Below the pieces are notes generated by a model, which did no database searches, had not been told where the DNA came from, and saw only the letters and a program-made list of their open reading frames with translations. The translations under genes were made by a program, and so were the position numbers. DNA of 14,641 bases, taken from NCBI GenBank assembly GCA_023427125.1, contig JAEZBP010000177.1:1-14641 (forward strand). Reading direction: 5' to 3'. The stretch is from Pseudomonadota bacterium. Lineage in GTDB: Bacteria; Myxococcota_A; Polyangia; Polyangiales; Sandaracinaceae. Position 1 is the stretch's first letter. Each line of letters opens with the position of its first letter. This document shows, one piece after another, positions 1 to 5,850 of this stretch.

Positions 1-58
1 GCGCTCGACTGCGCCGCGCTCGACTGCGCCGCGCTCGACTGCGCCGCGCTCGACTGCG
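1..58. repeat. 15-bp tandem repeat (QSSAA-coding), four copies
   Basis: The unit GCGCTCGACTGCGCC is repeated four times from base 1, the last copy diverging at its end. The array may continue left of the window. Read on the minus strand within the kinase frame, each unit encodes the pentapeptide QSSAA, so the repeat length keeps the frame. It forms a flexible Ser/Ala/Gln tail of the kinase. It could vary in copy number by slippage. Confidence 0.9.
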
Positions 59-1484
59 GCCCGCCAGACAGGGCGGCCGCCGGGATGCGCGGCGCGAGGA
101 TGGCCGCGACGGGCGCGCTGGTCGTCGCGATCGTCTTCTCCCCCGCGAGCTCCGGCGGCTCCTCGTCCTCGCTCCCGGCGCGGCGGGCGGCGAGCAGCGC
201 GTAGACGTCCTTCATCGCCTTGCCGTCGTCGTCGACGAGCGTCGATTCGTCCCAGCCGTCCTTGCCGCTCTTGAGCAGCGTCTCCTCGTCCCACTCGTCG
301 CGGCGCGCCGCGAGCTCCTTCGTGGTGTCCTCCCCGCGCTCGCGCCGCGGCGGCGCGTCGGCGCGCCGCGGGGCGGGAGGCGCGGGCTTCTTCTTGTAGG
401 GGAGGATGTCGTTGCGGGTGCTGTCCGGCTCGGCGCCCCCTCCGCGCAGCGCGGCGCGGACGTCGGCCAGATCGAAGATCATGCTGTCTTCGGCGCGCTC
501 GAACTCGTCCCGCGACATCAGGTCGAGCCCGACCTCCGCGCTCGGGCTCGGCGCAGCCTCCGGCACCTTGAGGATCTGGCTGTTGCGGCGCACCTCCTCG
601 GGGAAGAGCGTGGCCATGAGCTGGGCGAGCCGCGACGCGGTGAAGGTCGGCGCGAGCTGGTAGAGGACGCGCGTGAGCTCCTGCCCGAAGGCGTGCGCGG
701 ACTGGTAGCGGTCGGCGGCCTCCTTGGCGAGGGCCTTCATGATCACCGCCTCGAGCTCCTCGGGCAGGTCCCTGCGCTTCGCGCGGGGGCTCGGGATCTG
801 CGCCTTGCGCACCTTGTCGAGGAGGGCGGGCACGTTGTCGCCCTGGTAGACCATCTCGCCGGTGAGCAGCTCCGAGAGGAGCAGCCCGGTCGCGAACACG
901 TCGGTGCGGGCGTCCACCGGGTCGCCCCACGCCTGCTCCGGCGACATGTAGTAGTACTTGCCCTTGATGACCCCGACCTCGGTGTTGCCGCCGCGCAGCG
1001 CGGCCTTGGCGATGCCGAAGTCGACGAGCTTCACCTCGCCCGTGTAGCTGAGCAGCACGTTCTGCGGAGAGATGTCGCGGTGCACGATGCCGAGCGGAGC
1101 GCCCTCGGCGTCGCGCTTGCGGTGCGCGTAGCTCAGCCCGTTCAGCACCTCCGCCGCCGCGTGGCAGCAGATGTCGATGGGGATCGGGAGCTTCCTCTCC
1201 TTCGCGCGCTTGCCGACGCGGAAGGCGTCCGCGCCCTCGATGTACTCCATCGCGATGTAGTAGACGTCGTCGATGCAGCCGAGGTCGAACGTCTGCGCGA
1301 TGTTGACGTGGTTCAGCTGGACCGAGATCTTGGCTTCCTCCACCAGCATCTGGACGAAGTGCTCGTCCTCGGAGAAGCGCGGGTGGATGACCTTGATGGC
1401 CACCAGCTTCTCGAAGCCGCCGATGCCCTTGGTCTTCGCGACGTACACCTCGGCCATGCCACCGACGGCGAGCCGGCGGAGCAA
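1..1484 (-). CDS. Serine/threonine protein kinase (Hanks type), 3' end outside window
   Basis: Cytoplasmic Ser/Thr kinase of the myxobacterial PknB-like type. Counting from the first usable start (TTG at 1484), the frame shows a glycine-rich loop VGGMAEVY (7-14), the VAIK lysine K31, an alpha-C glutamate around E49/E50, catalytic loop HRDISPQN (135-142), DFG at 155-157, and an activation segment with GKYYYMSPEQ. All catalytic residues are present. After the kinase fold comes a Pro/Arg/Asp-rich linker with two WDE-(E/S)-TL motifs (RDEWDEETLL and GWDESTLVDD), then a QSSAA pentapeptide tandem repeat at the window edge. No stop is reached. The start is unsettled: kinase homology (LPKPFGPYVLLRRL) begins near 1511, but I find no in-frame ATG, GTG or TTG from 1487 back to about 1700. 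Rare ATC (1538) or CTG (1511) codons, or an indel, are possible. The substrate is unknown. It diverges from the cNMP-binding gene. Confidence 0.9.
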   Translation of the reverse strand, partial: MLRRLAVGGMAEVYVAKTKGIGGFEKLVAIKVIHPRFSEDEHFVQMLVEEAKISVQLNHVNIAQTFDLGCIDDVYYIAMEYIEGADAFRVGKRAKERKLPIPIDICCHAAAEVLNGLSYAHRKRDAEGAPLGIVHRDISPQNVLLSYTGEVKLVDFGIAKAALRGGNTEVGVIKGKYYYMSPEQAWGDPVDARTDVFATGLLLSELLTGEMVYQGDNVPALLDKVRKAQIPSPRAKRRDLPEELEAVIMKALAKEAADRYQSAHAFGQELTRVLYQLAPTFTASRLAQLMATLFPEEVRRNSQILKVPEAAPSPSAEVGLDLMSRDEFERAEDSMIFDLADVRAALRGGGAEPDSTRNDILPYKKKPAPPAPRRADAPPRRERGEDTTKELAARRDEWDEETLLKSGKDGWDESTLVDDDGKAMKDVYALLAARRAGSEDEEPPELAGEKTIATTSAPVAAILAPRIPAAALSGGPQSSAAQSSAAQSSAAQSS

Positions 1485-1585
1485 GACGTACGGCCCAAAC
1501 GGCTTGGGCAGATCGAGCGCGTCGCTGAGGAGGGCGATCGCGGTAGGATACCGGCGAGCGCGGCCGACCGTAAAGCGGCGTTTGC

Positions 1586-1644
1586 GGGCGCGCGTTTTCG
1601 CCCGCGCGGGCCGAGCCGCGCGGCCTTTCCGTCTGGTCGGCGCT
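1586..1644. repeat. Degenerate intergenic repeat, copy 1
   Basis: A GC hairpin followed by a 32-bp block with core CTTTCCGTC...GTCGGCGCT (1613-1644). Copy 2 (2288-2346) has the same 59-bp length and matches 28 of the last 32 bases. The two copies lie in direct orientation on either side of the cNMP-binding gene. This copy lies between the kinase and cNMP genes. Confidence 0.55.
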
Positions 1645-1676
1645 ACGCGTGGCAGCGATTCGCTCCCTCCCCGTGC

Positions 1677-1682
1677 TACAGT
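1677..1682 (+). promoter_or_regulatory. Putative -10 box for the cNMP-binding gene
   Basis: TACAGT preceded by GC lies 39 bases before the ATG at 1722. A purine-rich ribosome binding site GGGGAGAGAG (1711-1720) lies between. No convincing -35 is visible. The call rests on the TANNNT pattern only. Confidence 0.3.
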
Positions 1683-1721
1683 CCCCGGTCCGCTGCACCC
1701 GCGCGCGCCAGGGGAGAGAGC

Positions 1722-2240
1722 ATGAGCAACGACGCGTCGACGCCCCCGAAGGCCCCGACCATGACCCCCGCGATCCTGCGGGAGATCGGCCTCTTCGGAG
1801 GGCTCGACGAGGCCACCTTGGAGATGCTCGCCCGCGAGCTGCCGGTCGAGGCGGTCCCGGTGGGCGCGCGGGTGGTCCACGAGGGCGACCCCGCGCGGGA
1901 GATGTTCGTGGTGGTCAGCGGCGAGCTCGAGGTGCTGAAGAAGAGCCCCGGCGGGAGCGAGCTGCGGGTCGCGATGCTCGGCGGGGGAGACTGGTTCGGC
2001 GAGATGTCGATCGTCGACGTCCAGCCCCGCTCGGCCACCGTGCGCTCGCTCGCGCCGAGCCTCCTCCTCAAGGTCTCGGCCGAGCACGTCGACCGGCTGC
2101 TCTACCGGCGCGACCTCAAGGCGTACTCGCTGCTGATCATGAACATCGCCCGCGAGCTGAGCCGCAGGCTGCGCGTCGCCGACGGCATCCTGAGCCAGTT
2201 CGTCGGCAGCGTGACCGACCAGTACATGAAGAAGGGCTGA
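1722..2240 (+). CDS. Cyclic nucleotide-binding domain protein (Crp-like effector domain only)
   Basis: A 172-aa cytoplasmic protein consisting of one cNMP-binding beta-roll (residues about 16-130) with a C-terminal helical segment. The sequence shows the fold's signatures: LFGGLDEATLEMLA, then VVHEGDPAREMFVVVSGELEV, then a phosphate-binding cassette DWFGEMS...RSATV (90-107) with the glutamate (E94) and arginine (R103) that contact the cyclic phosphate and ribose in CRP/PKA-type domains. No helix-turn-helix follows, so it is not a CRP/FNR transcription factor; the tail (about 131-172) is helical and ends VTDQYMKKG. Start: ATG at 1722 directly after GGGGAGAGAG, an excellent ribosome binding site; longer in-frame extensions overlap the kinase gene antisense. 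It is divergent from the kinase and could be a sensor partner in the same signalling unit, which is inference. The ligand (cAMP or cGMP) cannot be read from the sequence. Confidence 0.9.
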   Translation: MSNDASTPPKAPTMTPAILREIGLFGGLDEATLEMLARELPVEAVPVGARVVHEGDPAREMFVVVSGELEVLKKSPGGSELRVAMLGGGDWFGEMSIVDVQPRSATVRSLAPSLLLKVSAEHVDRLLYRRDLKAYSLLIMNIARELSRRLRVADGILSQFVGSVTDQYMKKG

Positions 2241-2287
2241 GTTGGCCGTGCGCGCGGCTCTGCCTGCTGGCGCGCGCTCGGTTTGCT

Positions 2288-2346
2288 GGGCGCGCGCTTC
2301 GCGAGCGCGCGGTCGAGCCGCACGGACTTTCCGTCCTGTCGGCGCT
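2288..2346. repeat. Degenerate intergenic repeat, copy 2
   Basis: Same architecture as the copy at 1586-1644: GGGCGCGCG, a GC hairpin, CGAGCCG, then CTTTCCGTC and GTCGGCGCT. A weaker partial copy (GCGCGC, hairpin, CGAGCCG without the second block) appears around 2430-2461. The remainder of the intergenic stretch 2241-2518 between the convergent genes holds nothing else I can recognise. Confidence 0.55.
2291..2311 (+). terminator. GC-rich hairpin after the cNMP-binding gene
   Basis: CGCGCGCT (2291-2298), loop TCGCG, AGCGCGCG (2304-2311) makes an 8-bp stem 50 bases after the stop codon. There is no T-tract, so intrinsic termination is uncertain. The hairpin is part of the dispersed repeat described separately. 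Confidence 0.3.
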
Positions 2347-2518
2347 CCCCTTCCCCGGTGTCCAGTCAGCGGCGCTCCGCTCGGCGTTCCTCGAGCCAGT
2401 GATTCTGCGACAGCCTTGGACTCGTTGGCTGGCGCGCGCCTCCGCGCGGCCGAGCCGGCGTCCGGGCGCGGCTCCCCGACCCTCCTGACCGACTCGGCGC
2501 CGAGCCGCGCAGCTTCCC

Positions 2519-3361
2519 TCAGACCGAGGCGTGCGGCGCCTGGCCGCGCGAGTCCTCGCGGTCCTTCAGGGCCTCGAGGATGATCGTTGCCGTCTCCTCG
2601 ATCGCGCGGCCGCTCACGTCGATGACCATCCAGGTCGGGTGGGCCCGGAAGATCTCGTCCGCGTAGGCGAGCTCGGCGTCCACGTGCTCGCGGAGGCCGT
2701 AGTTGGCGTCGGGGGGCATCCCGAGCTGCACCAGGCGGGCCTTGCGGATCTCGAGGAGCTGCGAGATGCCGAGGGTGAGTCCCACGACCTTCTCCGGGGG
2801 CACCTCGTCGAGCTCGGGCGGCGGCGGGACGCCGAGCACCAGCGGCACGTTCGCGACGCGTAGCCCTCGGCCGGCGAGGTACGTCGAGAGGGGCGTCTTG
2901 CTGGTGCGGCTCACCCCCGTGAGGACGAGATCCGCCTTGCGCAAGTTGCGCGGCTCCTTGCCGTCGTCGCTCTTGACCGCGAACTCGATGGCCTCGACGC
3001 GCCGGAAGTACTCCTCGCTGAGGGGCATCGTGGCGGCCGGGCGGTTGAGCGGGGTGGCCTCGAAGAAGTTGCCCACCTTGTGGATGAGCTGCCCGATGAC
3101 GTCGACCGTCTCGATGTGCCGCTGGGCGGCGACCTCGTGGAAGAACTCGCGGAGGTCTGGCGAGACGAGGGTGAACACCACCATCGCGCCGGCCTCGGCG
3201 GCCTTGCTCAGCACCTCGGCGACCGCGTCCTGATCGCGCACGCGCGTGAACAGGCGGACCCGCACCCGCTGATCCGGAAATTGGAGCAGCGCGGCGCGAA
3301 CGACCCGCTCGGCCGTCTCGCCGGTGGAGTCGCTCACCACGAAGATCGTCGGGCGTTCCAT
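2519..3361 (-). CDS. ppsR: Pyruvate, water dikinase (PEP synthase) / PPDK regulatory protein, kinase-pyrophosphorylase
   Basis: A 280-aa member of the DUF299/PSRP family. These bifunctional cytoplasmic enzymes phosphorylate PEP synthase or pyruvate-phosphate dikinase on a threonine using ADP, which inactivates it, and reverse this by Pi-dependent dephosphorylation, setting PEP/pyruvate flux. Visible signatures: N-terminal IFVVSDSTGETAERVVRAAL (6-25), central EAIEFAVKSDDG (123-134), and the family's P-loop GVSRTSKTPLSTYLA (149-163) with K155. The C-terminal half reads VVGLTLGISQLLEIRKARL and YADEIFRAHPTWMVIDVSGRAIEETA, all typical. Length is close to the family norm. The ATG at 3361 is preceded by GGGGTGGAGCG, and family homology begins at this residue. 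The target enzyme is not in the window, so whether it is PEP synthase (ppsR) or PPDK (ppdR) is undecided. Confidence 0.93.
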   Translation of the reverse strand: MERPTIFVVSDSTGETAERVVRAALLQFPDQRVRVRLFTRVRDQDAVAEVLSKAAEAGAMVVFTLVSPDLREFFHEVAAQRHIETVDVIGQLIHKVGNFFEATPLNRPAATMPLSEEYFRRVEAIEFAVKSDDGKEPRNLRKADLVLTGVSRTSKTPLSTYLAGRGLRVANVPLVLGVPPPPELDEVPPEKVVGLTLGISQLLEIRKARLVQLGMPPDANYGLREHVDAELAYADEIFRAHPTWMVIDVSGRAIEETATIILEALKDREDSRGQAPHASV

Positions 3362-3389
3362 CGCTCCACCCCTCACGTACGCGTGACCC

Positions 3390-3419
3390 TTAACACAACG
3401 CCGGCCGCGCGAATGGCAA
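3390..3419 (-). promoter_or_regulatory. Putative sigma70-type promoter for the PPDK/PEP synthase regulator
   Basis: On the minus strand TTGCCA (3419-3414) is followed after 18 bases by TGTTAA (3395-3390), an unusually AT-rich patch for this window. The ATG lies 28 bases beyond the -10. An inverted repeat TCACG-TACG-CGTGA (3373-3386) lies between the -10 and the start and could be an operator or start-region dyad. Confidence 0.45.
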
Positions 3420-3452
3420 GGCTGCGCATGACGACCCCGCTCGTGACAGGGC

Positions 3453-3599
3453 CTACCACTTCTTGGCGATGCGACGCCCGAGCTTGGCCCCACGCATCCG
3501 CTGCACGCGGCGGCGGTTCTTCGCGGCGCCCTTGGCCTTGAGGCGGTTGGTCTTGCTGCGGTTCTTCGAGCGCGGCTTGCGCGAGATCATCAAGTACAT
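3453..3599 (-). CDS. Small, highly basic protein of unknown function (48 aa)
   Basis: The reading frame ATG (3599) to TAG (3455-3453) encodes 48 residues beginning MYLMISRKPRSKNR and ending RRIAKKW. Twenty residues are Lys or Arg and none is acidic, so the protein is very positively charged and has no membrane segment. A good ribosome binding site GAGGA sits seven bases before the ATG, and a plausible promoter lies upstream. Composition suggests RNA or DNA binding, for example a ribosome-associated or nucleoid-associated peptide; I do not recognise a family and no motif proves either role. It lies upstream of, and in the same direction as, the ppsR-like gene, which has its own promoter in the 91-base gap. 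Confidence 0.7.
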   Translation of the reverse strand: MYLMISRKPRSKNRSKTNRLKAKGAAKNRRRVQRMRGAKLGRRIAKKW

Positions 3600-3638
3600 G
3601 CTGGAATCCTCGAGAAGGCCCCTACGAGAGGGAGGCCG

Positions 3639-3666
3639 AGCCTACGCCATCGGCGTGGAGAAGCAA
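3639..3666 (-). promoter_or_regulatory. Putative promoter for the small basic protein
   Basis: On the minus strand TTGCTT (3666-3661), a 16-base spacer, and TAGGCT (3644-3639) lie 39 bases before the ATG at 3599. It is located just after the terminator of the preceding lipoprotein gene, which fits an independent transcript. Confidence 0.4.
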
Positions 3667-3692
3667 GCCACCCTCACCTGACGGAAGCGAAA

Positions 3693-3722
3693 GAGCCCCG
3701 ACACCTCGCGGCGCCGGGGCTC
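3693..3722 (-). terminator. Intrinsic terminator-like hairpin after the cysteine-rich lipoprotein gene
   Basis: GAGCCCCG (3693-3700) pairs perfectly with CGGGGCTC (3715-3722) around a 14-base loop. Read on the minus strand it lies 23 bases after the stop codon at 3746 and is followed by TTTCGCTTCC, a modest T-rich tract. This is the best terminator-like signal in the window. Confidence 0.65.
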
Positions 3723-3745
3723 ATCTCAGGTGGGCTCAAGCCCGA

Positions 3746-5611
3746 TCAGGGGTCCACGCACGCGCCGGTCATACAGATCTGGGGCGACTCACACGGCGTC
3801 TCCGTCCGCGCGTACGCGCACTCCGGCACGCCCCCCGGGCTCGTGCACGTCCCCGTCGCCGCGAACGTCACCGCCGTCATGTCCTCGCACGTCGCGGCCG
3901 GGGGGCTCGCGCACGTGAAGCCCGCGCACGGATCGATGGTTCCCATGCAGGTGCCGAGGACATCCGCCGTCGTGGAGCTGCAGGTCTGGCCCTCCAGGCA
4001 CTGCCGGTCCCCACGCAAGGGATACTGAATCACCATCGCCGTGCCGACGCGCGGAGACGGAGAACAGGCTCCACCGGGGGCGCGGCAGACGCCGACCGTG
4101 CTCGGCGCGCAGGTAGTGTCCACACAGACGCCGCTGTTGCAGTCTTCGGCCGCGGTCGCGGGGGTGCAGGTCTCGCCACCGCCCTGAATCCGGCACTGCT
4201 CGCCGGCTTCCGTGCAGTCTGCGTCAGTCGTGCAGCCGTCGATGCACTCGCCGAGGGCGTCATTCCCGAGGTAGTTGCACGCCTGGCCTTCGAGACAGCC
4301 AGCGTCGGAGGTGCAAAGAGAGTCGGTCGGCTGGCAGAACCCGTAGCTCTGCCCGGTCACAGCCACGCAGCGCTCATCCGCCGCGCACTCGACCGCACCG
4401 CCAGCCGTGCCGCCCGCCGGATCACAGAACGCCTGACATGTCCCGGCGTCCGGATCCTGGAAACGGCCCTTCTGACATCGCTCGTCGGTGTGACACTGCG
4501 AGTCCATCTCGCAGATGCCCCAGCAGGCGCTGGATCCGTCCGAGAAGATCGGCACGCAGCCGATGCCAGGGTGACAGTCCGTCGGGCTCGTGCAGCGGTC
4601 GAGACAGAACGCAGCCTCGTTCCCTCCGATCCCGACACAGACGGCCCCGTCCGGGCACGGGTAGACGGCGGCGCCTGCCGCGTCCTGCAAGTTGCACTGC
4701 AGGGTCAGGCAGCGACCGCCGATCGCGCAGAACCCGACGTCAGCGGGGCAGTCGGCGTTGGACTCGCACTCCGAGCCGAACGCGGCCCCGGCGGGCGGCT
4801 CCCACTCGCATCGGCCGGTCGACGTGTTGCAGGTCGCGCTGCCATCGACCACCGCGACGAGACCGTCGCGGCGGGTCTGGCCCCAGCCGAGGTTGCACTG
4901 GGCGTCCGACACGCACGCTTCGAGGCAGACGTTCTCGTCGGCCTGGCAGCTGTAGCCTGCCTGGCACCCTCGGTCATCGGGATTGAAAACGCAATCGGCA
5001 CGGCAGATGCCGGGCAGGGCGTCGGTGATCATATCCGTCTGATCGAAGGCCCTGGGCCCGATGCCAACCGCACCGAAGGACGGCGACCCACCCAAGCCCG
5101 TCGAGCACGTGGAGCAGCTCGGACACGAATCCGTTGCGCCAGGTGCGCAGGCATTGCTGCACTGTCCTCCCGGGCCGAAGCCGACGGCGACTGCGGGGAA
5201 GTCCGGAATTTCCGGATCGGTCGGCTCGAAGTCCTCGGCAGTGAGGAATTGACCCTCGTTCTCCGGGTCTGGCACGGCAGTCGGAATCCCGAACGCGGCC
5301 TCGACCGACAAGGTCCGTCCCATGAAGTTGATCAACTCGGGGAAGCACGTCAGCCCCGTGCCGCACCGCGCACCGGCCCCGCACGTTCCCCCCGTGGAGC
5401 GGGCGACCTGGCACATGTTGCTCACGGGCCCGCCGTCCGGCATCACGACCGGACCGGAGTCCGTGCCGCCGTCGTCGAGGCAGATCACGCCCGGCCCGGG
5501 GACGCACACGCCGGCGTCCGCCCCACCGTCAGCAGGCGCCTCTCCGTCACACCCGACCCATGCGAGCGCCGAAGCACTCAAGACCATCACAAAGCCCAGC
5601 CGCTTATCCAT
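3746..5611 (-). CDS. Secreted cysteine-rich putative lipoprotein (621 aa)
   Basis: The N-terminus MDKRLGFVMVLSASALAWVGC is a signal peptide ending at C21. The lipobox (AWVG|C) is imperfect because Trp replaces the usual Leu at -3, but the following acidic, Gly/Ala/Asp-rich linker (GGADAG, DDGGTDSG) is typical of myxobacterial outer-membrane lipoproteins. The rest is a long series of irregular Cys motifs of the form C-x-(S/T/N)-D-(A/S)-x-C-x(4-6)-G-x-x-C, for example CTSDAGCLEGQAC and CTTDADCTEAGEQC. These resemble Dickkopf/EGF-like cysteine-rich repeats and are probably disulfide-bonded outside the cytoplasm. There is no catalytic motif and no transmembrane or MYXO-CTERM tail. The ATG at 5611 follows GGAGGAGCGAGA. 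Function is unknown; surface binding or a structural role is inference. It lies downstream of, and parallel to, the MopE-like lipoprotein gene and has a near-identical promoter. Confidence 0.85.
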   Translation of the reverse strand: MDKRLGFVMVLSASALAWVGCDGEAPADGGADAGVCVPGPGVICLDDGGTDSGPVVMPDGGPVSNMCQVARSTGGTCGAGARCGTGLTCFPELINFMGRTLSVEAAFGIPTAVPDPENEGQFLTAEDFEPTDPEIPDFPAVAVGFGPGGQCSNACAPGATDSCPSCSTCSTGLGGSPSFGAVGIGPRAFDQTDMITDALPGICRADCVFNPDDRGCQAGYSCQADENVCLEACVSDAQCNLGWGQTRRDGLVAVVDGSATCNTSTGRCEWEPPAGAAFGSECESNADCPADVGFCAIGGRCLTLQCNLQDAAGAAVYPCPDGAVCVGIGGNEAAFCLDRCTSPTDCHPGIGCVPIFSDGSSACWGICEMDSQCHTDERCQKGRFQDPDAGTCQAFCDPAGGTAGGAVECAADERCVAVTGQSYGFCQPTDSLCTSDAGCLEGQACNYLGNDALGECIDGCTTDADCTEAGEQCRIQGGGETCTPATAAEDCNSGVCVDTTCAPSTVGVCRAPGGACSPSPRVGTAMVIQYPLRGDRQCLEGQTCSSTTADVLGTCMGTIDPCAGFTCASPPAATCEDMTAVTFAATGTCTSPGGVPECAYARTETPCESPQICMTGACVDP

Positions 5612-5648
5612 TCTCGCTCCTCCGCTCGTCGCCGCGGCGCCAAGTTGT

Positions 5649-5665
5649 GCTGGGCCCTGCCCAGC
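5649..5665 (-). promoter_or_regulatory. Hairpin in the leader of the cysteine-rich lipoprotein gene
   Basis: GCTGGG (5649-5654) and CCCAGC (5660-5665) form a 6-bp inverted repeat with a 5-base loop. It lies about six bases after the predicted transcription start and could act as an operator or a 5' RNA-stabilising stem. The rest of the 5612-5850 gap holds the promoter and the upstream gene's hairpin. Confidence 0.3.
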
Positions 5666-5677
5666 GGAAAACGCACG

Positions 5678-5706
5678 ACGCTACCGGCCGCCCGGCCACA
5701 TGTCAA
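5678..5706 (-). promoter_or_regulatory. Strong sigma70-like promoter of the cysteine-rich lipoprotein gene
   Basis: On the minus strand a perfect TTGACA -35 (5706-5701), a 17-base spacer, and TAGCGT (5683-5678) lie 66 bases before the ATG. The segment CCGGTAGCGTCGTGCG around the -10 closely matches the one before the neighbouring lipoprotein gene (CCGGTAACGTCGCGCG at the same place), implying shared control. Confidence 0.6.
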
Positions 5707-5805
5707 GGTCACCCCGAGCGCAACCCGAGCCCACGCCTCCAGCGCAGGATCGAGTGCTGCTCCGCACAATGTGCGCCACCGCCGCCAAGGGGCTCGATTG
5801 CAGGA

Positions 5806-5830
5806 TCCGGCACCGCGTTCGAGTGCCGGA
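5806..5830 (-). terminator. Hairpin after the MopE-like lipoprotein gene
   Basis: TCCGGCAC (5806-5813) and GTGCCGGA (5823-5830) form a perfect 8-bp stem with a 9-base loop, 20 bases downstream of the TAG stop at 5851. No clear T-tract follows on the minus strand, so termination may be inefficient or of another type. Confidence 0.5.
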
Positions 5831-5850
5831 CACGCCCGAGCGTCAAGAAT

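Noticed and set aside
693..1721. Long plus-strand open frame continuous with the cNMP-binding protein
   Set aside because: This stretch is antisense to the kinase, rich in Leu/Arg/Val/Asp without domain pattern. The real start is ATG 1722 after a strong ribosome binding site.
1722..2240. CRP/FNR transcription factor
   Set aside because: Only the cNMP-binding fold is present; no helix-turn-helix follows in the 172 residues.
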